This document shows, piece after piece, positions 1 through 7,906 of a stretch of 52,514 bases of DNA (its first letter is position 1; the number at the start of each line of letters is the position of its first letter). The position numbers and the translations under genes are program-made. Below the pieces are notes generated by a model, which had not been told where the DNA came from, searched no databases, and saw nothing but the letters and a program-made list of their open reading frames with translations. The stretch covers positions 1 through 52,514 of the forward strand of contig CALWNN010000044.1 of the NCBI GenBank assembly GCA_944382845.1. The letters run 5' to 3'. This stretch comes from an uncultured Clostridia bacterium (GTDB taxonomy: Bacteria > Bacillota > Clostridia > Oscillospirales > Ruminococcaceae).

Positions 1-36
1 AACCACCTCGACAAGGGTCTGTCCCTTTACGTTCAT
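1..36 (-). CDS. Type IV prepilin-like protein, N-terminus only (cut by window edge)
   Basis: Only the first 12 codons are inside the window. They read MNVKG-QTLVEVV, a short basic leader ending in Gly followed by a TLVEV helix start with Glu at mature position 5, which is the prepilin peptidase (PilD/ComC) recognition pattern. An AAAGGAGG ribosome binding site lies 8 bases upstream of the ATG at 36. The gene follows the PilX-like prepilin gene by 18 bases on the same strand, so it is probably another minor pilin of the same operon. Its length and C-terminal domain are unknown. Confidence 0.75.
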   Translation of the reverse strand, partial: MNVKGQTLVEVV

Positions 37-54
37 GTCTGCCGCCTCCTTTTG

Positions 55-474
55 TTAGGATAAATAATAAGCCCTTTTCCAGCCTTCTCCGCTTTTTTCA
101 ATTACAATACTCAAATCCTGCCCCTCATATCCGGCAGTGATTTTTATTTTTTCTTCACTTTCTCTTATACAGTCTAAAATCACAGTTTTCTCTTCAAAGT
201 CAATTTCAGCCTGTTTTTCGATTTCGGTATACAAAAGAGAACTATCTCCCTTTTTCTCAATGTCGCTTGCCGCAGTTTCAAGGGCAGAGCGACAGATATA
301 AAGGCTTTTGCTTTCGTTTGAAGCAACACTGTTTTTCTTGTGAGTCCACATAGCCGCGGCAAGCGCCGCCGCAACAAGTATGGAGATAATCGACGCTATG
401 CAAAGCGCCCATACCAGAGCGGAGCCTTGTTTGTTAAAAAATCGTATCTTCAACTTTTTCACCTTGTTATGCAT
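55..474 (-). CDS. PilX-like minor prepilin
   Basis: A 139-residue protein with a 17-residue basic leader ending in Gly, then SALVWALCIAS and a long hydrophobic helix to about residue 45. This is the type IV prepilin architecture, but mature position 5 is Trp instead of the usual Glu. Missing Glu5 is typical of PilX/GspK-type pilins that start or cap the pilus. The rest is a charged soluble domain with two Cys. Its start overlaps the end of the PilO-like gene by 16 bases and has no clear ribosome binding site, which suggests translational coupling. The pilin type is inferred from the N-terminus and the neighbours; the soluble domain was not recognised. Confidence 0.65.
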   Translation of the reverse strand: MHNKVKKLKIRFFNKQGSALVWALCIASIISILVAAALAAAMWTHKKNSVASNESKSLYICRSALETAASDIEKKGDSSLLYTEIEKQAEIDFEEKTVILDCIRESEEKIKITAGYEGQDLSIVIEKSGEGWKRAYYLS

Positions 475-1082
475 TTCACGATAACTATACCGTTTATTTC
501 ACTTGGAATATTTTCATAAACCTGATTCTGACTTCCGAAGCTGCCCTTAAAATCACAGGGATAAACTCCGCTAATGTTTTTTATCTCCTCAAAAGCCTGT
601 TCAAGGCTTTCATACTCTCCTGCGATTGAAATCTGCATCTCAGTCACAAAAAGTCCGGAGCTTTCGGCTTCCCGGAACTGCTCGGTATCAGAAGTTACAG
701 AAGCTTCCTGTTCATCCGTGTTCGCATCAAAATCCCACTCCTCCGCAGGTATCTTCTCGCCCACAGAAGCAGAGGTTATCTCATAGCCCTTTTGTCTTAA
801 AATCACGCTTACATCTTCTAATATCTCGTATGTTTCCTTTTCTTCGGAAACTATCCCGTCGCGGTCAATTTCCGCCTGCAAAGACCTTATTTCCTCCTCA
901 AGCTGTGCGCCACAGGAGATTTCAAGCTGCAAGTCATCGAGAGCGATTTGTATATCCGAAATCTTTTCTCTGTTTTCTTCAGCCTTCTCAAGCTTTGGCC
1001 TTGCCATGTACATAACAACCACTACCGTCACAAGAACGCACACAAGAACATAAAGAAGCAAAAGTTGCTTTTTATTGCTCAC
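459..1082 (-). CDS. PilO-like type IV pilus alignment protein
   Basis: A 207-residue bitopic protein with one N-terminal membrane helix (about residues 7-27), a coiled-coil stretch (about 30-95, rich in Glu/Lys/Leu), and a C-terminal alpha/beta domain containing SGVYPCDFKGSFGS. This matches PilO, which forms the inner-membrane alignment complex with PilN and PilM. The start is GTG with GGGAGA 8 bases upstream. It overlaps the PilN-like gene upstream by 11 bases and the PilX-like gene downstream by 16. Sequence conservation in PilO is low, so the name rests mainly on architecture and on its place directly after pilM and a PilN-like gene. A central Glu/Ser/Thr-rich stretch (about 115-140) is probably an insertion. 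Confidence 0.6.
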   Translation of the reverse strand: MSNKKQLLLLYVLVCVLVTVVVVMYMARPKLEKAEENREKISDIQIALDDLQLEISCGAQLEEEIRSLQAEIDRDGIVSEEKETYEILEDVSVILRQKGYEITSASVGEKIPAEEWDFDANTDEQEASVTSDTEQFREAESSGLFVTEMQISIAGEYESLEQAFEEIKNISGVYPCDFKGSFGSQNQVYENIPSEINGIVIVKCITR

Positions 1083-1677
1083 TGTAATTCTCTCCCTTCT
1101 CCGTTTTAAGGGTAAGAACTATTTCAAAGGAAAATCCGCTGTTTTCATTTTGTATATCCTGAGAAAAACCGCTGTAATTTATTTTTTCGGCAATCTCACA
1201 CCGGGAAAGGCTGTCTATCAGCGCAAATATATCTTCCTCTCTTCGGCAAAAAAGATTGAGAGTTATTTCGTCTGTCCCGTATTCGCAGGATAGAACCTCC
1301 GCCTGCCCGTTTATTATTTTGTTAAGCCTGTCTAAATTCTGACTATCCACATTGCAGGCAGCAAAGGAAGTTTTTGCCCCGTCAATTATTTCCTTTGAGT
1401 TTTCAAGGCTCACAAGAGCGTCCGCATATTCCGACGCCTTTATAATCTCCTCTGAATTACTGATTTCCTCATAGGAGCGTTCAAGCCTTTTAAGTTCGTT
1501 TTCCGAGCTTTTAAGGCTCTGAGAAGAACAGGCGACAGAAATAACGCACACCGCCGCAGCAATAGCTCCCGGCAGTAAAGCTGTCCACCATGCTTTTTTT
1601 CCTGCACGGGGCAGTTGCATATCAAGGCGCTCCAATCCGCTAAGAAGATTCATATCATTTTTTCTTATCCTTGCCAA
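1072..1677 (-). CDS. PilN-like type IV pilus assembly protein
   Basis: A 201-residue bitopic protein: about 28 cytoplasmic residues beginning MARIRKNDMNLLSGLERLDM, one membrane helix (about 30-50), a coiled coil (about 52-100) and a small alpha/beta domain. In known systems the short cytoplasmic tail of PilN (motif near INLL) docks on PilM, and the tail here contains MNLLSG, a plausible equivalent. The start is TTG at 1677, supported by AAAGGAG 10 bases upstream; an internal ATG at 1653 is the alternative. It lies 6 bases after pilM and overlaps the PilO-like gene, as in the classic pilMNO order. The domain is too divergent for a firm call without a profile search. Confidence 0.6.
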   Translation of the reverse strand: MARIRKNDMNLLSGLERLDMQLPRAGKKAWWTALLPGAIAAAVCVISVACSSQSLKSSENELKRLERSYEEISNSEEIIKASEYADALVSLENSKEIIDGAKTSFAACNVDSQNLDRLNKIINGQAEVLSCEYGTDEITLNLFCRREEDIFALIDSLSRCEIAEKINYSGFSQDIQNENSGFSFEIVLTLKTEKGENYSEQ

Positions 1678-1683
1678 AGTTCT

Positions 1684-2577
1684 TCAGCTCCTTTCATTGT
1701 CAACAGCCCCCAGAACGTTTATAAATTCCGCCGAGGAAAAATTTCCACATTCAGAAATCACTCCTTGTCCCGATGGAAATTTTTCGATGTTCATTTCAAG
1801 ACTGCTTCCCATCTCCTTTATTTTGTCACATTCCTTGTCCGTAAAGCCTCCAAGGTACACGTCTGTTATATCCGAGCCGCTTTTCTGCGACTTATTGAAC
1901 TGGTTTATGAGGGATATCATTCCGGCGATATCCTCCGGCATATCTTTTGAATTTCTTTCGCAGTTAAGTCTGTTTGTGCTTGAAAACCTGTATTTCCCCT
2001 TTACAAAAAGAGCAAGGTTTATCTGATTGAAATCCGCCGACGCAATAACAAACGTCTTGTTTTTAAAACTTTCAATCCTACGGGCAAGCTTTATATGACA
2101 GTTAAGAGAAGTATCTATCCTTGATAGCTTTATGCCAAGCTCGTCAAACATTTCCTTATAGCCCTTTATAAATTCAGGCTCAGCCATGCAGGCAAGAACG
2201 GTAACTCCCCCGTAAGCGTTCATATTTTCTGTTACGGAGTAATCGAATATCATATTTTCAAAGCCCTCTATATCGGAAAATTCCCCTTTGAGAAATTCAA
2301 GCATTCTGTTTTCCTTTAATCTGGGGGCAAAAATAAGCTTGTGATGTATCCCTCTTCCCTCTACCACAAGCGTTATATTTTTATCGGGAAGTTCGTTTTC
2401 TCTCCACATTTTCACAAGCGTATCCTTGACGGCGTTTTCATCGGTTATTATACCGTTTATTGCCGTCCCTTCTTTAAGGCTCTCCCAACAGCATTTTTTC
2501 ACAAGAATACTTTTCTTTGTTCCTTTTCCCGTAACTGTCTGAATTTTATCATTTGCAATATAAACAGCCGTAAGCAT
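1684..2577 (-). CDS. pilM: PilM-like actin-fold ATPase of the type IV pilus
   Basis: A 297-residue soluble protein, slightly shorter than typical PilM (about 350). In well-studied systems PilM is a cytoplasmic actin-like protein that binds the PilN tail and links the pilus motor to the alignment complex. Visible features fit the fold: an N-terminal phosphate-1-like strand (MLTAVYIANDKIQTV), a central VTVLACMAEPEFIKGY segment, and a late VYLGGF strand. The ATG at 2577 has GAAAGGA 7-8 bases upstream. Its place between pilC and the PilN/PilO pair supports the call. Motifs are degenerate, so nucleotide binding may be weak. Confidence 0.65.
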   Translation of the reverse strand: MLTAVYIANDKIQTVTGKGTKKSILVKKCCWESLKEGTAINGIITDENAVKDTLVKMWRENELPDKNITLVVEGRGIHHKLIFAPRLKENRMLEFLKGEFSDIEGFENMIFDYSVTENMNAYGGVTVLACMAEPEFIKGYKEMFDELGIKLSRIDTSLNCHIKLARRIESFKNKTFVIASADFNQINLALFVKGKYRFSSTNRLNCERNSKDMPEDIAGMISLINQFNKSQKSGSDITDVYLGGFTDKECDKIKEMGSSLEMNIEKFPSGQGVISECGNFSSAEFINVLGAVDNERS

Positions 2578-2604
2578 AAAAACGTTCCTTTCAAACAGGA
2601 TAAA

Positions 2605-3837
2605 TCATCCTTTAATAATTGCCCTTACCGAATACCCTATAGCTTCTTGTCCGTCGATAGAGCTGTAAAGGTCGTATATAGGAAGCATTACCGAACATAT
2701 CACAACAAGCACTACCGTCGCCATAATAATTATCATTAACGGCTCAATTAAAGTTATCATTCTTTTTGCCGTAGCTAAAGCCTCATAATCGTAATCGTCC
2801 GCAATATTTTCAAGGAGCTCGTCAAGGCTTGAGCTTTCCTCTCCTATGCCTATTGTCTGCAAAAGCTTTTGGTCAAGACCGTCAATTGCCCCAAGAGCAG
2901 AACTCAGTGAGCTTCCCGACCTGAGCATTTTAAGCGTCTTGTCAAACTGCGAGCTTATATATCGGTTTTCCACAGTTGAACCCGCAAGGCTGACTGCATT
3001 TAAAATACTTGTCCCGCTTGAATAAAGAGTGGAAAGAGTTCTTGCAAACCGTGCGGTGCATATGATTCTGTTAAGCCTTCCCACTTTGGGAAGCCTGAGT
3101 TTTGCCTTATCGGCAAAAAGCCTTACCCTTTCGCTCCTCCCCACAAGAGCGACAATACTCACAGCCGTCCCAGCCGTCAGAATAAGGGGAAGGGGATATT
3201 TTGTAAAGATATCTGAAATCTTCATCATTATTCTTGTGATAAGAGGAAGCTTCATGTCCTCAAACAAGTTCATAAAAGAAGGCAGGATAAACGCAAACAC
3301 AGCGATTATCACTCCCAGAGTAAGGCAAAGGAGTATGACGGGATAAAGCATTGCAGAGCGAATCTCTGAAGAAAGTCTTTTCTCTCTTTCGTAATATTCA
3401 GCCATATTAAGACAGCTTTTGTCAAGGTCCCCCGATTCTTCCCCCGAACGTATCACGCTTACAAGAAGCCCGGGAAAGCTGTCCTCCTGCATTTTCATTG
3501 CCAGAGAAAGATCGGATCCCTTTCTCACCTCAGCTCCCACAGCGTTTAAAAGCTTTGAAAGCTTTTTGTCGGTAGTTCTTGTTGAAATTATTGAAAGAGC
3601 CTTTACTACAGGTATGCCTGCTTTTAAAAGAGAGCCAAGTTCACGGCAAAATTCGCTTAACTGCCCCCTGCCAAGTCTTATCCTTACGGCGTCCCGGTTG
3701 TATTCTTCCCATGAAACAAGGTAAAGTCCGCTATTGTTCATAAGGCTTTCTTTAAGGTGGGAGGGATCGGAAGCGTAAGCGTTTCCCTTTACGATCTTTC
3801 CTTTTACATCTGAAGCTGTATATTTATATCCCGGCAT
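2605..3837 (-). CDS. pilC: Type IV pilus inner-membrane platform protein PilC/GspF
   Basis: A 410-residue polytopic protein with the duplicated T2SSF fold. The first repeat spans about residues 60-190 (FCRELGSLLKAGIPVVKALSII, then EESGDLDKSCLNMAEYYE) and the second about 260-385 (FARTLSTLYSSGTSILNAV, then IGEESSSLDELLENIADDYD). Each repeat ends in membrane helices (about 160-190, 210-230 and 365-390). The family forms the membrane platform on which the assembly ATPase acts. Length is normal. The ATG at 3837 has AAGGAG 8 bases upstream. The gene follows the major pilin across a hairpin that may lower its expression relative to the pilin. The usual partner ATPases (PilB, PilT) and the prepilin peptidase are not in the window. 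Confidence 0.88.
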   Translation of the reverse strand: MPGYKYTASDVKGKIVKGNAYASDPSHLKESLMNNSGLYLVSWEEYNRDAVRIRLGRGQLSEFCRELGSLLKAGIPVVKALSIISTRTTDKKLSKLLNAVGAEVRKGSDLSLAMKMQEDSFPGLLVSVIRSGEESGDLDKSCLNMAEYYEREKRLSSEIRSAMLYPVILLCLTLGVIIAVFAFILPSFMNLFEDMKLPLITRIMMKISDIFTKYPLPLILTAGTAVSIVALVGRSERVRLFADKAKLRLPKVGRLNRIICTARFARTLSTLYSSGTSILNAVSLAGSTVENRYISSQFDKTLKMLRSGSSLSSALGAIDGLDQKLLQTIGIGEESSSLDELLENIADDYDYEALATAKRMITLIEPLMIIIMATVVLVVICSVMLPIYDLYSSIDGQEAIGYSVRAIIKG

Positions 3838-3871
3838 TACCTCATCTCCTTTTTACTTTTTATAAATCCAC

Positions 3872-3909
3872 AAAAGCACCTGACGCATAATTTCACATCA
3901 GATGCTTTT
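3872..3909 (-). terminator. Intercistronic hairpin between major pilin and pilC
   Basis: AAAAGCACCTGA at 3872-3883 pairs with TCAGATGCTTTT at 3898-3909 (12 pairs with one G-T). In the minus direction the stem is followed by a short T run. It lies 30 bases after the pilin stop codon and 35 bases before pilC, so it probably acts as a leaky terminator or mRNA stabiliser that lets the pilin be made in excess. Confidence 0.6.
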
Positions 3910-3938
3910 TGCCGCAAAACATCATCGCTTCCAAGCCG

Positions 3939-4346
3939 TCAATCTTCAGCTGCCGAAAATGTTTTTCCATCGTATTTTATAACTATCCCCACAGAAGATC
4001 TGAAGGTCATATTTGTTACCTTGCTTTTTTTGAAGGTTATTGAGGTTATCTCCGCACCGCCCGAGTTATCTATCTCCGCCAGAGACATTGCCTCTACCTT
4101 AGAAAATTCAGCGGGATCTTCGCCGTTAAGCACGATTTTTTCTCCGTAAAGCTCGCTTCCTATTGTCTGAGAAGCAACAACGATGCTTCTTGCTTCGGAA
4201 ACCGCAAGCTTTTCATTCGCCTTGTCTATATAACCCGTAAGTGAAGGAACAAGAATTGCCGCCAGAATCGCAAGTATTACAAGAATTACGATTACTTCTA
4301 CAAGTGTAAATCCCCTATAATTTTTTACTTTTTTCATTTTCATCAT
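3939..4346 (-). CDS. Major type IV pilin precursor (PilA/ComGC-like)
   Basis: A 135-residue prepilin. The 12-residue basic leader MMKMKKVKNYRG is followed by FTLVEVIVILVILAILAAI, the canonical class A pilin helix with Phe1 and Glu5; cleavage is expected after Gly12. The remaining 100 residues form a small soluble head without a Cys pair. It is the first gene of the pilus operon and has a strong promoter, as expected for the main subunit. Three in-frame ATGs lie at the start with only a weak ribosome binding site (GAAAG); 4346 is used here. Whether the pilus serves adhesion (for example to plant fibre), DNA uptake or secretion cannot be told from this window. Confidence 0.85.
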   Translation of the reverse strand: MMKMKKVKNYRGFTLVEVIVILVILAILAAILVPSLTGYIDKANEKLAVSEARSIVVASQTIGSELYGEKIVLNGEDPAEFSKVEAMSLAEIDNSGGAEITSITFKKSKVTNMTFRSSVGIVIKYDGKTFSAAED

Positions 4347-4384
4347 CTTTCATTGGTTAAAAATTGATATGTATTCTGATATAA

Positions 4385-4404
4385 CCGATTTAAACCGATT
4401 TAAA
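4385..4404 (-). repeat. Tandem family-A terminal decamer in the pilin leader
   Basis: Minus strand: TTTAAATCGG twice in direct tandem, followed by TTATA. The decamer is the end sequence of the family A elements described elsewhere in this window, and TTATA resembles their opposite end (GGTTATA). This could be the remnant of an element that lost its interior. It lies inside the 5' leader of the pilus operon. Confidence 0.55.
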
Positions 4405-4433
4405 CGCCTTTATACCAAGGCATTCCAAGGACA

Positions 4434-4462
4434 ATTATAATTTATTTTTATAAACTTGTCAA
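4434..4462 (-). promoter_or_regulatory. SigA-type promoter of the pilus operon
   Basis: On the minus strand TTGACA (4457-4462), 17 bases, then TATAAT (4434-4439): consensus boxes at consensus spacing, about 90 bases upstream of the pilin start. The leader also holds a small hairpin (GCCTT/AAGGC, 4407-4422) and a tandem TTTAAATCGG repeat. Confidence 0.8.
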
Positions 4463-4483
4463 TACCGTAAAAGTCCGTGTTTA

Positions 4484-5275
4484 TCAGTCAAGAAGCATTT
4501 TATCCGTAAAAGCGTCTCCGGCGTTATCGGAGTAAAGCTTCATAAGTCCTTCAACGGTCATATTTTTTCTCTGCTCTCCCTCAAGAGCAAAGGCAAGCCT
4601 GCCCTGACTCAGGACTATAGTCCTGTTTCCGTATGCCAGAGCGTTTGAAACGTTATGAGTTATCATAAGCGTGGTGATATTGTTTTCCTTTACGATCTTT
4701 TCGGTTATTTCCATGACCTTTGCGGCGGTTTTCGGGTCAAGAGCGGCCGTATGCTCGTCAAGCAGAAGAAGCTTGGGAGTAACTATTGTTGCCATCAGAA
4801 GGGTAAGCGCCTGACGTTGACCCCCCGAAAGAAGTCCCACCGGAGTTTTCATTCTGTCCTCAAGTCCAAGTCCGAGCTCGCTGAGCTTTTCCCTGAAAAG
4901 GTTAAGATCCTTTCTTTTTATACCTATATTAAGAGAGCGTCTTTTTCCTCTGCTGTAGGCAAGACCAAGATTTTCCTCAATAGTCATATTGGGAGCCGTT
5001 CCTCTTAATGGGTCCTGAAAAAGTCTGCCTATAAATCTTGCCCTCTGATATTCCTTGAGTCTTGTAATATTTTTATCGTCAAGAAAAATCTTTCCCTTGT
5101 CAATTTCATATGTTCCGCTGACAGCATTCATAAGAGTGGATTTTCCTGCGCCGTTGGAGCCGATGACGGTTATGAAATCCCCGTCCTCAACAGTAAGACT
5201 TACATTATCAAGAGCCTTTTTTTCATTTACCGTTCCCTTATTGAACGTAATGCTCACATTTTCAAGCTTAAGCAT
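4484..5275 (-). CDS. ABC transporter ATP-binding protein (TrpZ-like importer ATPase)
   Basis: A 263-residue ABC ATPase. Walker A is GSNGAGKST (about 38-46), a Q-loop lies in GRLFQDPLRGT, the signature is LSGGQRQ (about 147-153), Walker B is LLLLDEHTAALDP, and the switch His is in MITHNVSNAL. It energises uptake through the permease encoded 12 bases upstream and the lipoprotein upstream of that. The three-gene set belongs to the family whose streptococcal members are annotated as tryptophan importers. The substrate here is inferred and could instead be another small amino acid-like compound. The ATG at 5275 has GGGAGG 7-8 bases upstream. It is the last gene of the operon; no strong terminator follows before the pilus promoter. 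Confidence 0.85.
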   Translation of the reverse strand: MLKLENVSITFNKGTVNEKKALDNVSLTVEDGDFITVIGSNGAGKSTLMNAVSGTYEIDKGKIFLDDKNITRLKEYQRARFIGRLFQDPLRGTAPNMTIEENLGLAYSRGKRRSLNIGIKRKDLNLFREKLSELGLGLEDRMKTPVGLLSGGQRQALTLLMATIVTPKLLLLDEHTAALDPKTAAKVMEITEKIVKENNITTLMITHNVSNALAYGNRTIVLSQGRLAFALEGEQRKNMTVEGLMKLYSDNAGDAFTDKMLLD

Positions 5276-5287
5276 ATTATCCCTCCC

Positions 5288-6274
5288 TTATCTGTTTTCC
5301 TTTGAAAATCTCTTTGCGGTCCTGCCGATCAGCTGTTTTATTGCAGGAAGAGCAATTGCCACCGCAACGATGACTGCGGAAAAAAGCTTTGTATAATTGC
5401 TGTCCATTCCGAGGTTCATTGCAAAAGCAAGAATATATCTGTACGCTATGGCTCCGGTTATTGCGGAAAGTATTCCGAAAAGGATAGTATGCTTTGTAAA
5501 GAATATCTCGCCTATTATAATTGAAGCAAGTCCCACAACAAGCATTCCCGTACCGCTGTTTGAATCCCCTGCGGAGGAGTACTGAGTGTACATAGCTCCC
5601 GAAAGGGAAACGAGAGCGTTTGCTATTGCAAAGCCTAATATCTTCATTCTGTCAGAATTTATGGAAGAAGCCCTTACCATGTACTCGTTATCTCCCGTTG
5701 CACGAAGGGACATTCCCGCCTGAGTCTTTAAAAACATGAACAAGAGCAGAGAAGCAATGAGAAGAACTATTGCCGAAACAACAAGCTTATAATAATCCTC
5801 GCCGAAAATATCCTTTGCCATTGTATAAATAGTATCCTTGCGGTAAAGAGAAATATTGGGTCTTTCCATGATAGTAAGATTTATTGAATAAAGAGCGGTC
5901 ATGGTAATTATTCCTGCAAGGATAGGCTGAACGTTAAGCTTGGTGATAAGTATTCCCGTGACGCACCCTGCCACCGCTCCGGCGACAACGGCAAGGATTA
6001 TTCCCTTTATGGGGCTGCCGTTAAAGGCGTTCATAACAGACACCGCAACTCCGAGGGTGAAGGTTCCGTCCACAGAAAGATCGGGGATATCGAGGATTCT
6101 GAAGGATATGAATATCCCAAGGGCTAAAAGCGAAAAAACAAGTCCTTTTTCCAACGTTCCGATAACCACCGATTCCATCATTGTAAAGTTTATCAGCAAT
6201 AAAAGGGCAATAACAATTATAAGCTTAGGCGCAAGCCTGATAATTTTTTTATAAGTTGGTTTATCCGGTCCCAT
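5288..6274 (-). CDS. ABC transporter permease (TrpY-like)
   Basis: A 328-residue permease with about nine hydrophobic helices, in the branched-chain amino acid/ribose-type permease superfamily. The segment FLKTQAGMSLRATGDNEYMVRASSIN is the cytoplasmic EAA-like loop that contacts the ATPase. The start is ATG at 6274, chosen because AAAGGA precedes it and the usual cytoplasmic N-terminus begins there; the frame is open to 6337, but that extension crosses an intercistronic hairpin. It lies between the lipoprotein and ATPase genes, so it forms the membrane channel of that importer. Confidence 0.82.
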   Translation of the reverse strand: MGPDKPTYKKIIRLAPKLIIVIALLLLINFTMMESVVIGTLEKGLVFSLLALGIFISFRILDIPDLSVDGTFTLGVAVSVMNAFNGSPIKGIILAVVAGAVAGCVTGILITKLNVQPILAGIITMTALYSINLTIMERPNISLYRKDTIYTMAKDIFGEDYYKLVVSAIVLLIASLLLFMFLKTQAGMSLRATGDNEYMVRASSINSDRMKILGFAIANALVSLSGAMYTQYSSAGDSNSGTGMLVVGLASIIIGEIFFTKHTILFGILSAITGAIAYRYILAFAMNLGMDSNYTKLFSAVIVAVAIALPAIKQLIGRTAKRFSKENR

Positions 6275-6298
6275 AACGGTCGATCCTTTCTCACTAAA

Positions 6299-6331
6299 AA
6301 TGGCAGAGCGAAAATACCCCACTCTGCCATT
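6299..6331 (-). terminator. Intercistronic terminator-like hairpin after the binding-protein gene
   Basis: AATGGCAGAG (6299-6308) pairs perfectly with CTCTGCCATT (6322-6331), a 10-bp stem. On the minus strand it is followed by a short T run. It lies 46 bases after the lipoprotein stop codon and upstream of the permease, and would favour excess binding protein over permease and ATPase. Confidence 0.65.
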
Positions 6332-6376
6332 ATACACTATTTAATTTTTTTTTGCAACATATCAAACTGTTTTTTA

Positions 6377-7393
6377 TTATTCAAAGTAAACTGTTTTTTC
6401 GCCGTTTGCAATGCTTTCGGGAATTTCGATTCCGATAGCCTCGGCAGTTGTCTTGTTGATATATGTGCTGAGATCCTCATTAAACACCTTTACAGGAATC
6501 TCGGAAGCCTTCTTTTTGCCGCTTAAAATATCTGCGACCATATTAGCCGTTTCCTTACCCAGGTCGGAGTATTCGATGCCGACCGTTCCAAGTCCGCCGT
6601 CCATTACCATTGAATCCGCACCAACGAACATAGGCACCTTTGCGCTGTTCATAACCTCAGCAACTGTTCCCATTGCGCCGGCAATGGTATTGTCGTTAGG
6701 TGAGAACACTGCGTCGCACTTTGAAGCAAGAGTCTGAGCGGCTTCCTGAACCTCAGAGGTATTTGTTGCAGCTCCTTCAACAACCTCAATTCCCTTATCC
6801 TCGCAATATGCCTTTACAGATTCAAGACAGGATACGGAGTTATCCTCCCCTGTATTATAAAGGAACCCAAGGGTTTTGATATCGGGCTTCATTTCAAGGG
6901 CAAAGTCAAGAATCTTATCTATTGCAAGAGCGTCTGATGTACCTGTGATATTTCCTCCTGTGCTTTCAAGTGAATCAACAAGGTTTGCAGCAACCGGGTC
7001 GGTTACGGCAGAGAACACTACAGGGATCTCTTCCGAATAAGGAGCCGCAAGCTGAGCGCAGGGAGTTGTGATGGCAACGATTATATCGCTTCCGTCGGCC
7101 TTGAACTGGTCAAGTATCTGCTGGACGGTAGTTGATTCGTTATTGGCCTGCTGAAGGTCTATCTCGCAGTTTTCGCCGTCCTTGTAGCCAAGCTCTGCAA
7201 GTCTGTCCACGACAGCGTCTCTAATAGTGTTAAGAGAGGTATGCTCCATGATCTGAACGATACCTATCTTGTATACCTTATCTCCGCCGTTTGCGCCGGA
7301 TCCGCCTTCATCGTCCTTTACTCCGCAGGCGGTAAACGCACCGAGAGCAACAGCGCAGGAGCAAGCAAGAGCAAGAATCTTTCTGAGTTTCAT
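6377..7393 (-). CDS. ABC transporter substrate-binding lipoprotein (TrpX-like)
   Basis: A 338-residue secreted lipoprotein. The signal peptide ends in a lipobox (GAFTAC, Cys about residue 23), followed by a Gly/Ser/Asp linker and two alpha/beta lobes (KIGIVQIMEHTSLNTIRDAV..., then KTLGFLYNTGEDNSV...). This is the ABC_sub_bind family that includes streptococcal TrpX. It captures the substrate outside the membrane and delivers it to the permease. ATG with GAAAGGA upstream. It is the first gene of the operon, behind a good promoter and a structured leader. The tryptophan assignment is by family analogy only. Confidence 0.8.
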   Translation of the reverse strand: MKLRKILALACSCAVALGAFTACGVKDDEGGSGANGGDKVYKIGIVQIMEHTSLNTIRDAVVDRLAELGYKDGENCEIDLQQANNESTTVQQILDQFKADGSDIIVAITTPCAQLAAPYSEEIPVVFSAVTDPVAANLVDSLESTGGNITGTSDALAIDKILDFALEMKPDIKTLGFLYNTGEDNSVSCLESVKAYCEDKGIEVVEGAATNTSEVQEAAQTLASKCDAVFSPNDNTIAGAMGTVAEVMNSAKVPMFVGADSMVMDGGLGTVGIEYSDLGKETANMVADILSGKKKASEIPVKVFNEDLSTYINKTTAEAIGIEIPESIANGEKTVYFE

Positions 7394-7424
7394 AAAATCA
7401 TTTCCTTTCTGAGATTTGCTTACC

Positions 7425-7453
7425 GCATATTGCAGTCCGAAATCTGCATATGC
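7425..7453 (-). promoter_or_regulatory. Leader hairpin with an alternative pairing upstream of the TrpX-like gene
   Basis: In the transcribed leader, GCATATGCAG and CTGCAATATGC form a 10-bp stem with one bulge. AGATTT inside this region can instead pair with AAATCT nearer the start codon (7412-7417), which competes with the first stem. The arrangement lies between the promoter and the start codon and could be an attenuator or a protein binding site. No T-box or known riboswitch core was recognised. Confidence 0.4.
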
Positions 7454-7461
7454 TTTACTTT

Positions 7462-7490
7462 ATTAAAGCACCAAACTAATGATTTGTCAA
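7462..7490 (-). promoter_or_regulatory. SigA-type promoter of the TrpXYZ-like operon
   Basis: Minus strand TTGACA (7485-7490), 17 bases, TTTAAT (7462-7467), about 70 bases upstream of the start codon. Confidence 0.7.
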
Positions 7491-7570
7491 GAATTTCAAC
7501 ACTTTTTTGTAGCACCTTATAAAAGAAAGAGAAACCGAAAGACTCAACATAGCAATTTTAACAATAAATT

Positions 7571-7896
7571 TTTAAATCGGAACAAAGCGTGATAAGGATG
7601 TCTGCTTTTCAGCAGACAGGCTTAATCACGTTGCGACGAAAAGCAACGGCAGACCTGCTGAATAATCATCAGACCTGCCGTTTAGGCAGACCTGCCGAAT
7701 ACTCGGCAGGGGGGACATCGGCGACTTGGTTATAACCATGCAGCGTATCTGTCGCTTTTATCGGCAGATACGCCGATAAGGGGGATGGTTCCATTAGGAA
7801 TTTCAGCGGAGGTTGTCAGGCAGTAATCCCAACCCGAATCCCCCTGAAGAGCAAACCGCGGCAAGCTGCAACTTTGGCAGTTTTCTCCGATTTAAA
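7571..7896. repeat. Family A element A1, inverted double copy with terminal inverted repeats
   Basis: The whole 326-bp stretch between the TrpX-like promoter and the end of spo0A is one repeat unit. It starts with TTTAAATCGG (7571-7580) and ends with the reverse complement CCGATTTAAA (7887-7896). The centre is the palindrome GGTTATAACC (7729-7738). The left half (minus orientation) carries the GUCUGCU-GAAA-AGCAGAC hairpin (7600-7617) and the CCTGCCGA/TCGGCAGG hairpin (7691-7710), both shared with element A2. The right half (plus orientation) begins TATAACCATG like element A5. It looks like two family A elements joined head to head. No ORF of interest lies inside. Its right end stops 10 bases short of the spo0A stop codon. 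Confidence 0.8.
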
Positions 7897-7906
7897 GAAA
7901 TAACAA

